DNA of 64,000 nt from Arcticibacterium luteifluviistationis (GTDB lineage Bacteria; Bacteroidota; Bacteroidia; Cytophagales; Spirosomataceae): contig NZ_CP029480.1 of assembly GCF_003258705.1 (NCBI RefSeq), positions 682,001 through 746,000 on the forward strand. Direction: 5' to 3'. Of the stretch, positions 57,381-64,000 are shown one piece after another. Each line of letters begins with the position of its first letter. Position 1 is the first letter of the stretch. The notes beneath the pieces are model-generated. The model ran no database searches, was not told where the DNA came from, and saw nothing but the letters and a program-made list of their open reading frames with translations. Position numbers and translations under genes: made by a program.

Positions 57381-58616
57381 ATGGACTATAAGAAAAGCGA
57401 ACGCCTTAACAATTTATCATATGCAATTAGAGGTCCTATCTTTGATAAGGCACAAGCATTAGAGGCGGCTGGGCATAATATAATCAATCTAAATATTGGG
57501 AATCCAGCACCGTTTGGGTTTGATATTCCTGATGAGATAGTGGAAGACATGATTCTCAACATCAGAAACGCCCAAGGCTATTGCCACCACTTGGGTATTT
57601 TTCCTGCCAGAAAAGCCATTATGCATTACACGCAGCAAATTGGCATTCAAGATGTTCGTATTGAAGATATATTCATAGGAAATGGCGTTAGTGAGCTTAT
57701 TGTGATGTGCATGCAAGCTCTTATTAACCCGGGTGATGAAATTCTTATTCCATCACCGGATTATCCTTTATGGACTACCGCCGTAGGGCTTTCTGGCGGC
57801 AAGGCCGTACATTATGTATGTGATGAACAAGCAGACTGGAATCCAGATGTAGCCGATATGGCTTCAAAAGTTACTTCAAAAACTAAAGCCATCGTACTTA
57901 TAAACCCAAACAACCCTACAGGTGCGGTTTATGAAAAAGATGTACTAGAGCAAATAGTTAAACTGGCAAGGGAAAACAACTTGATTGTCTTTGCTGATGA
58001 GATATATGACAAAATCCTTTTTGACGGTAATAAACATGTGCCAATAGCTTCTTTAAGTGATGAGGTTTTCTTCATGACCTTTGGTGGTTTGTCAAAAAAT
58101 TACCGAGCTACTGGCTTTAGGGGTGGCTGGGTAATAGCCAGTGGAGCTAAAGAAAAGGCAAAAAGCTACTTAGAAGGAATAAACCTGCTAGCCAGTATGC
58201 GTTTATGTGCCAATGTACCCACGCAGTATGCTATTCAAACAGCTCTGGGCGGTTACCAAAGTATTGACGACTTGGTGGCAGAAGGAGGTCGTTTAAGAAA
58301 GCAAAGAGACTTAATTCATTACAGACTCACCGATATTCCAGGTATAACTTGTGTGAAACCAAAAGGCTCTCTTTATGTATTTCCAAAAATTGACATGAAA
58401 AAGTTCAGTTTTGGTACTGACGAACAGTTTACCTTAGATTTACTGACGGAGCAAAAGATTCTAGTGGTTCCTGGTTCTGGCTTTAATGCTTTTGATAAAG
58501 ACCACTTTAGAATAGTCTTTTTACCAAATGCTGAAACCTTGGATAAAGCTGTTGATGGTATTACAGAACTCTTGGATGAGAAAAGAGTCAACATTCCTGC
58601 TTCAGCTATTTCCTAA
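57381..58616 (+). CDS. PLP-dependent aminotransferase of the AlaA type
   Basis: A 411-residue class I/II aminotransferase. The start motif RGPIFDKAQALEAAGHNII and LNIGNPAPFGFD match AlaA (YfbQ)-type alanine-pyruvate aminotransferases. The PLP lysine is in FGGLSKNYRATGFRGGW, and the Asn-Pro loop VLINPNNPTGAVY and the closing arginine region (HFRIVFLPN) are intact. It probably links alanine, pyruvate and glutamate. It lies four bases after purC and overlaps the next start by one base. Confidence 0.93.
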   Translation: MDYKKSERLNNLSYAIRGPIFDKAQALEAAGHNIINLNIGNPAPFGFDIPDEIVEDMILNIRNAQGYCHHLGIFPARKAIMHYTQQIGIQDVRIEDIFIGNGVSELIVMCMQALINPGDEILIPSPDYPLWTTAVGLSGGKAVHYVCDEQADWNPDVADMASKVTSKTKAIVLINPNNPTGAVYEKDVLEQIVKLARENNLIVFADEIYDKILFDGNKHVPIASLSDEVFFMTFGGLSKNYRATGFRGGWVIASGAKEKAKSYLEGINLLASMRLCANVPTQYAIQTALGGYQSIDDLVAEGGRLRKQRDLIHYRLTDIPGITCVKPKGSLYVFPKIDMKKFSFGTDEQFTLDLLTEQKILVVPGSGFNAFDKDHFRIVFLPNAETLDKAVDGITELLDEKRVNIPASAIS

Positions 58617-59095
58617 TGGATATCTTATTACTAATACTTGGCGGACTATTTTTAATAATCGGACTAATAGGTTCAGTATTACCTATCCCCGGTCCTCCCT
58701 TGGCCTTTGGTGGTGTTATAGCCCTTCATTACTCTAAATATGCCAATTTTTCAGAAGACCTTTTAATTGGTTTAGGCATAGCCACGGTCTTGGTTACTGT
58801 TCTTGATTATTATGTGCCTATCTGGGGTACTAAGAAGTTTGGTGGAACTAAGGCTGGTGTAAGAGGTTCTATGGCTGGTTTAATCATAGGATTGTTCTTT
58901 GGGCCTTTCGGAATATTCATTGGAGCCTTTTTAGGTGCTCTTATTGGTGAATATATGTTTGGCGACAAGCATAATGCCCTGAAAGCCGCCATTGGCAGTT
59001 TTGCTGGTTTTGCAGCAGGCATGGCCATCAAAATCACGTTATGCTGTTTCATGATATTTTATGCTGTCAAAGAGCTTTGGGGGTTTTGGAATTAG
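58616..59095 (+). CDS. DUF456 family membrane protein
   Basis: A 159-residue protein with about four hydrophobic helices and the DUF456 pattern: LLLILGGLFLIIGLIGSVLPIPGPP at the start, a YYVPIWGTKKFGGTKAG turn and a Gly-rich GLIIGLFFGPFGIFIGAFLGAL stretch, then a helix rich in Ala/Gly. The family function is unknown. The ATG overlaps the aminotransferase stop (TAATG), so it is co-translated with it. Confidence 0.92.
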   Translation: MDILLLILGGLFLIIGLIGSVLPIPGPPLAFGGVIALHYSKYANFSEDLLIGLGIATVLVTVLDYYVPIWGTKKFGGTKAGVRGSMAGLIIGLFFGPFGIFIGAFLGALIGEYMFGDKHNALKAAIGSFAGFAAGMAIKITLCCFMIFYAVKELWGFWN

Positions 59096-59358
59096 AGAGA
59101 CAAGCCATTCATTGACTTTACAAAAGAGTTTAATAACTACTTTTTCTTTTTTATAAGCTCTTTAATCAAGTTTAACTAGGAAGCTCTTTATATAAATCCT
59201 ACATGATACCGTCTAATAAGTATTCAATTTGCTTTCTAAAATTAGCAAACTGACCTAATTAAATGTAAATCTGCCTAAAAAAAATCTTTATTTAACTGAA
59301 ATATAGGAGATTATCCCATCGTTTCAAATACTGACATTCATTCAGCATTCACACACTT

Positions 59359-60324
59359 ATGAAACACATACTTTTTATAGTTTTAATCCTTGCCGCCAGC
59401 TCTATGAGCTTGTTTATCTCTTGCAATAATCCTGATACTCCTGAGCCTGAAGTTATTGCGGTAGACTCCACCAAACTTAAACCCGAGCTTGATTTCTCTT
59501 ATCAAATATTAGATAGTGGTTGGGTTCAGTTCTATAATAATACTAAAAATGTAAAATCTTCTGGCTGGGGAACTATTTGGGGAAGCACTAGTGGGAGTCC
59601 AAAATTTTGGTTTCCAAATGGTGAAGTCACAATTAGATTCAGAGGGATTTCGAAATTTGATGTTATTTCAGACACTACTTTTAGCTTTAATGTTAATAAC
59701 TCAATTCCTCAAATAGACTCAGAACGTTTTGTTAAAGGGGTGTTTTTTGGTGATACTATTAACTTAAAATACAACTCCGAAATACAAAATTCTTTTTTAG
59801 GCTGGCCGCTCTTTTTTTATGGCGAAACTCCAGTGGCTGCCGTTTGGCCTAGCAATGAAGCATATATAATAATGGCAGATTTTAATGAAGTTAGTGGAAC
59901 GGATGTAGTCAAATTAAGAAACCTTCTGAAAGTAGGAAATGTACCTTTAGTTAAATACAATACTGACACATTAATTAATGGAAACGTATTTATAAAAGAG
60001 AGACTAACAGAAGGTTGGAACTTTTTCATGAGTCATGTTTCGGGTAGTCCAGAGCTTTCTAATAGAAGGCAGGAAATAGTTTTTACAGGTACAGGAGAAG
60101 ATGAATCTTTAGAAATAATTGATATCAAAGAAATATATCAAGCCCCCGTTTTTCCAGGATTAGAGACTACAGCCTTTATAGCTACTTTCCATTACCGAGG
60201 AAAGATTTGGGGTCAACCCACACAAACATCCTCCAGAGTTTATGAAAAAATCCCTGGAAGAGATAATATAGACCTTACTTTTGATGTTAAGTTCAATGTT
60301 TATCCAAAATGGGCTATGGAGTAG
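59359..60324 (+). CDS. lipoprotein of unknown function, intact tandem copy
   Basis: A 321-residue protein with a lipoprotein signal (SLFISCNN, Cys about residue 22) followed by Pro/Glu-rich PDTPEPEV, a typical lipid-anchored surface spacer. The rest is strand-rich with no recognised domain. A second copy starts 26 bases after its stop at 60350 and shares its start almost base for base (MKHILFI). This copy is intact and probably expressed. No promoter of the standard type was seen in the 263 bases upstream. Confidence 0.75.
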   Translation: MKHILFIVLILAASSMSLFISCNNPDTPEPEVIAVDSTKLKPELDFSYQILDSGWVQFYNNTKNVKSSGWGTIWGSTSGSPKFWFPNGEVTIRFRGISKFDVISDTTFSFNVNNSIPQIDSERFVKGVFFGDTINLKYNSEIQNSFLGWPLFFYGETPVAAVWPSNEAYIIMADFNEVSGTDVVKLRNLLKVGNVPLVKYNTDTLINGNVFIKERLTEGWNFFMSHVSGSPELSNRRQEIVFTGTGEDESLEIIDIKEIYQAPVFPGLETTAFIATFHYRGKIWGQPTQTSSRVYEKIPGRDNIDLTFDVKFNVYPKWAME

Positions 60325-60349
60325 CATTTTCGGTAAAGTTACCAATAAC

Positions 60350-61309
60350 ATGAAACACATACTTTTTATAGCTTTAATCCTTGCCACCAGCTCCATAAGC
60401 TTGTTTATCTCTTGTAATAATCCTGATAATCCTGAACCTGTTGTTGTAATAGACTCCACCACACTCAAACCAGAACTTAACTTTTCTTACGAAATATTAG
60501 ATAGTGGCTACGTGCAATTTTACAGTAACACAAAAAATGTAAAACCCACGGGATGGCAAACGATGTGGGGTAGTGTCCATGGGCTTAGTAGTATCAGTCC
60601 GAAATACTGGTTTCCAAATGGTGACAACCCAATTGAATTTAGGGCAATTACTAAATATGATGTCTTTGCAGATACCCTCTTTAGCATTAATATCACGAAT
60701 TCAATACCGCAAATTGATACTGAGCGATTTGTAAAGGGAGTTATTTTTGGTGATATTATAGATACGACATATAATAGATTTATTCAAAATTCTCCCTATA
60801 ACGGTAGTTTATTTCCTGATGACAAATTTCCTTCCGCTGTCGCTCGGCCTACTTCTATATCTTATATTGAAGTGGATGATTTAAATGAAGTACCAGATTG
60901 AAACTATGCGTAACGTCTTCAAAAAAAGTCCTGCGACCTTGGCACAGTTTACCACATCTTCTTTTGAAAATGGTAATTATGCTATCGAAAAGCAAACAAG
61001 TCCTGGTTGGAGAATAATTGTATATCATAATTATGCAATCCCAGGAATGAAAATAAGCTTATCTGGAGGTTTAGCTGAAAATGAGTCTTTGGAAATTTTA
61101 GATGTAAAAGAAGTTTATCAAGCTCCCGTTTTTCCTTGCTTGGACAGCACTGCCTTTATAGTTACTTTCCGTTTTAAAGCAAAAACTTTTGGCCAACCAA
61201 AAATGGTGCAAATGAGACTATAATACCACGTATACCCGGCAAAGATGAAATAGATCTAACGTTTGATATAAAGTACAGTATGTACCCACGGTTTGGAGAG
61301 TGTTATTAA
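60350..61309 (+). pseudogene. frameshifted tandem copy of the lipoprotein at 59359
   Basis: Starts MKHILFIALILATSS like its neighbour and is nearly the same total length (960 versus 966 bases). The first frame ends at 60901 after LNEVPD. The homologous sequence continues in another frame from about 60904 (TMRNVFKKSPATLAQF, matching KLRNLLKVGNVPLVKY), then returns to the original frame near 61205 and ends IPGKDEIDLTFDIKYSMYPRF, matching the copy's C-terminus, at 61309. Two shifts that cancel in total frame point to gene decay, or to two base-call errors if the assembly is imperfect. The lipobox is intact. Confidence 0.85.
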
Positions 61310-61327
61310 TAAAGACAATACAAAAAA

Positions 61328-61351
61328 TTAGCTCCCATCATTGATAGGAGC
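61328..61351 (-). terminator. terminator of the LysM gene
   Basis: A 9-base hairpin (GCTCCCATC / GATAGGAGC, one mismatch) with a 3-base loop; on the minus strand it is followed by a run of six T residues. Confidence 0.7.
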
Positions 61352-61391
61352 CAATTCAGCTACTGAGTGAATCTATACTACTTAAAATCTT

Positions 61392-63206
61392 CTAAATCGG
61401 TTTTACTTTAATTCTATCACCGATTTCTATGATAGTGCTGGTCAAACTGTTTAGGCGATACAGTTGCTTTACCGAAACTCTGTAATTGACAGATATTCTA
61501 TAAAGTGTTTCCCCTTTTCTAACCGTATGAATAACAAAATCATCAATCTCTTTTTTCTCTACTTCAGGAGTACCAAGCACCTGTTTCTTTAAATTTTCGG
61601 AGTAACTATTGGCTACCACAGGCTTAACTACTACTTCTTTTCTTACTGTAAGAGGCTGTCTTACTTCCTTAGGCTCTTCTACTTTCGCAACCTTCACCTT
61701 TGGTAAATCTTCTTCCATTACCTCTTCAGTCACTGGTTCCTCTAGCTCTATTGCCCTTTTGGGCTTATGCTCCTCAGAGAAACTAAAAGACGTATAACTT
61801 CCTAAAATTGGGTCTTTTTTCAGTTTACCTGTAGTCACCACTAGGTCTTCTATTTCAACATACTCTACAGGAGCTTTCTTTTCTCTTTTGTCTTGCAAGT
61901 AAACCACTCTACCTCTTTGAAATACCTCCGATGTTTCTAGTCGGTTAAACTTCAAAAGCTCTTCCAACTTCACACCGTAAAGCATCCCTATATCCCAAAG
62001 GCTTTCTCCTTCTCTGGATATATGCGTTGATATAGGTCCTTTATTGTTTTTCTCTTCTAGGTAATAGATTTGTCCTATGCTCACCACATCGGCTTCTTGC
62101 ATATCATTATACTCCAGAAAGCTCTTCTCAGAAATCTTAGCCTTATAGGCCAAATCCACATAAGAGTCGCAAAAATCAGCTTTTACACCTCTTTTCCCAT
62201 TAATTCTAAAGAACTGTCCACCCCTTTCTTTGGCCAAACTTGGCTCTTCAGTCAGGATAGGAAAACCTTTCTCTTCTTTATGAAAATCTCTATTGCTTGA
62301 TATCTCCGCTAAAACCCGAATATCATTGTAACGTTCAGCATCTACAATGATTAGGACTGGTAAAGCATCTTCACCCATCCTTTCTTCTTTAAGCCAGCTA
62401 TTTTGCTCTATAACCTCCGTAGGTTCTAATCTTAAATCTGCCGCAATGGAGCTTAAAGTTTTCCCATTTCCATAAGGATAGCTATAAATAACTTTATCTT
62501 CTGAAGGTTTGAAAGATGCCATTGCCTCTTCTACTACCATCTTAAAAGCTAGAAACTGAATCACTGCACTGTAAGCAGGACCATCTAAAGGCAAATACTT
62601 CTTATTGTTCCAATCTTTATTAACACCCAACAGATTTACTAAATCTCGCTGAGCAAGTGCTGCAAATAAAGTGGTACCCCAATTATTGTAAAGAACATTA
62701 TTCCTACGAAGCCCTATTACAGCGGCGTCCGTAGCGACAAAAAAGTTTTTACGCTCATCTATCTTATTATTGACATGCAAATCTAAATCTGCAGCTAAAT
62801 CTTCTGTTAAACACCAAAATACTCCGTGGTCTAAAAGACTACTTTGATTCGTCTCACTTTGGTATTTATTGTAAATTACCAAATATCTAAAATCTTCTGG
62901 TACACCAGCATTTTTCAATACAGGACTTACTTCTGGAAGAAATAAGGAAAGCAATTCAAATTGCCTTTTCATTTCTACTTTGTCATTTTTCAGTTTTTCC
63001 ACCTCTTTCTCTAAAAGAAATTTGGTGGCATCATTCACTTGAAAGACAACATCCGCAAAATTAACTTCATACGAAATTTGAGATAATTGAACTTGCCTGT
63101 TTGATTTGAATGAGGAAAACGACACACAAAATACAAACAGGCAAATAAAGACCTTAAGGGGTTTTAGGGGTTCAATTTGGTTTATCAAAAAAGCACGTAA
63201 GTCCAT
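61392..63206 (-). CDS. LysM-repeat protein with degenerate lytic transglycosylase domain
   Basis: A 604-residue exported protein with a signal segment around residues 17-34. Residues 85-240 resemble MltD-type lytic transglycosylases: the start LPEVSPVLKNAGVPEDFRYL and the DERKNFFVATDAA block are clear. The catalytic region normally reading YLPVVES is YLVIYNK, so the catalytic glutamate is replaced by Tyr112. Three LysM-like segments follow (about 245-285, 393-435 and 558-604), the last (HTVRKGETLYRISVNYRVS) a perfect LysM. An acidic, Pro-rich linker separates them. It probably binds peptidoglycan without cutting it. Confidence 0.82.
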   Translation of the reverse strand: MDLRAFLINQIEPLKPLKVFICLFVFCVSFSSFKSNRQVQLSQISYEVNFADVVFQVNDATKFLLEKEVEKLKNDKVEMKRQFELLSLFLPEVSPVLKNAGVPEDFRYLVIYNKYQSETNQSSLLDHGVFWCLTEDLAADLDLHVNNKIDERKNFFVATDAAVIGLRRNNVLYNNWGTTLFAALAQRDLVNLLGVNKDWNNKKYLPLDGPAYSAVIQFLAFKMVVEEAMASFKPSEDKVIYSYPYGNGKTLSSIAADLRLEPTEVIEQNSWLKEERMGEDALPVLIIVDAERYNDIRVLAEISSNRDFHKEEKGFPILTEEPSLAKERGGQFFRINGKRGVKADFCDSYVDLAYKAKISEKSFLEYNDMQEADVVSIGQIYYLEEKNNKGPISTHISREGESLWDIGMLYGVKLEELLKFNRLETSEVFQRGRVVYLQDKREKKAPVEYVEIEDLVVTTGKLKKDPILGSYTSFSFSEEHKPKRAIELEEPVTEEVMEEDLPKVKVAKVEEPKEVRQPLTVRKEVVVKPVVANSYSENLKKQVLGTPEVEKKEIDDFVIHTVRKGETLYRISVNYRVSVKQLYRLNSLTSTIIEIGDRIKVKPI

Positions 63207-63267
63207 TAGTTTTTAAACCATCTCGTCTAAAGCGGAGACTTATTTCCTCTTTGACGATTTGATGTTT

Positions 63268-63299
63268 CAAACTTAATTTATTGAATTTATACTTCCAAA
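63268..63299 (-). promoter_or_regulatory. Bacteroidota promoter of the LysM gene
   Basis: On the minus strand TTTG at 63299-63296, a 20-base spacer and TAAGTTTG at 63275-63268 match both elements at ideal spacing. The leader to the ATG at 63206 is about 55 bases. Confidence 0.75.
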
Positions 63300-63307
63300 T
63301 AAAAAGA

Positions 63308-63357
63308 CAATAAATATTAAAAATATAGTCTTTTCAATAAATATTGAAAATATAGTC
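63308..63357 (-). repeat. 23-base direct repeat upstream of the LysM promoter
   Basis: Two copies of CAATAAATATTRAAAATATA(GTC), 63308-63330 and 63335-63357, differ at one base and are 27 bases apart start to start. They lie 8 bases upstream of the -33 element, where activator sites would be expected. Confidence 0.55.
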
Positions 63358-63364
63358 CAAAAAT

Positions 63365-63386
63365 AAATGCCGTTTTACAGGCATTT
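63365..63386 (-). terminator. terminator of pgi
   Basis: A 7-base stem AAATGCC / GGCATTT with an 8-base loop, followed on the minus strand by a T-rich run; 14 bases after the pgi stop. Confidence 0.75.
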
Positions 63387-63400
63387 AAGATTGATTTCTC

Positions 63401-64000
<600 letters not shown>

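Overview
This 64 kb window looks like a chromosomal segment of a Bacteroidota bacterium, most likely of the order Cytophagales; the order is inferred from gene content and not proven. Many genes are preceded by the Bacteroidota promoter pattern TTTG - about 20 bases - TAnnTTTG (clear cases at 5055-5086, 19842-19872 and 63268-63299). Secreted enzymes end in the three-strand 'coathanger' type tail of this phylum, and the ribosomal genes, DnaK, DnaE, purC and pgi are ordinary housekeeping genes. No tRNA, rRNA, CRISPR array, integrase or transposase was seen.

Layout. 1-4514 (minus): RND efflux operon in the order adaptor, pump, outer-membrane channel (channel cut by the window edge). 4660-5046: small acidic secreted protein with a strong, almost leaderless promoter. 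5490-12046: a complete, tightly overlapping four-gene Wadjet (JetABCD) plasmid-defence operon, visibly more A+T-rich than its surroundings. 12082-20550: double-SGNH esterase, thioredoxin, a Lys/Ala/Pro-rich helix-hairpin-helix protein, a small unknown protein, dnaE, rpmI and rplT. 20725-28309: secreted SASA-type esterase, dnaK behind a possible sigma-54 promoter, a TIM-barrel sugar isomerase-like lipoprotein, an unknown envelope protein and a monooxygenase-like protein. 28930-33718: a GAF histidine kinase with a worn ATP-binding domain, then an iron-uptake operon in which a membrane-anchored DtxR-type regulator is fused to FeoA domains and FeoB is split into two genes, behind a DtxR-type palindrome overlapping the promoter. 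35333-41807: divergent maltose/maltodextrin locus (GH65 phosphorylase and beta-phosphoglucomutase; GH13 amylase and MFS transporter). 42458-49327: a GH108-like lysozyme relative, an unknown exported protein, a PhyH-type dioxygenase with cassette-like flanks, an amidohydrolase, and a membrane pyrophosphatase fused to an OmpA peptidoglycan-binding domain. 49433-59095: a subtilisin-like protease, a PIG-L deacetylase/VWA/TPR operon, purC, an aminotransferase and a DUF456 protein. 59359-64000: a tandem lipoprotein pair whose second copy is frameshifted, a LysM protein with a degenerate transglycosylase domain, and the C-terminal part of pgi.

How they fit together. The Jet proteins form one defence complex: an SMC-like motor plus a nuclease that cuts closed circular DNA. 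The Feo genes form one metal-uptake unit that probably senses its own metal. The maltose genes form a catabolic module from import to glucose-6-phosphate, and pgi at the far end would feed that product to glycolysis. Three findings stand out: the pyrophosphatase-OmpA fusion, the membrane-tethered DtxR-FeoA protein with split FeoB, and the possible sigma-54 control of dnaK.
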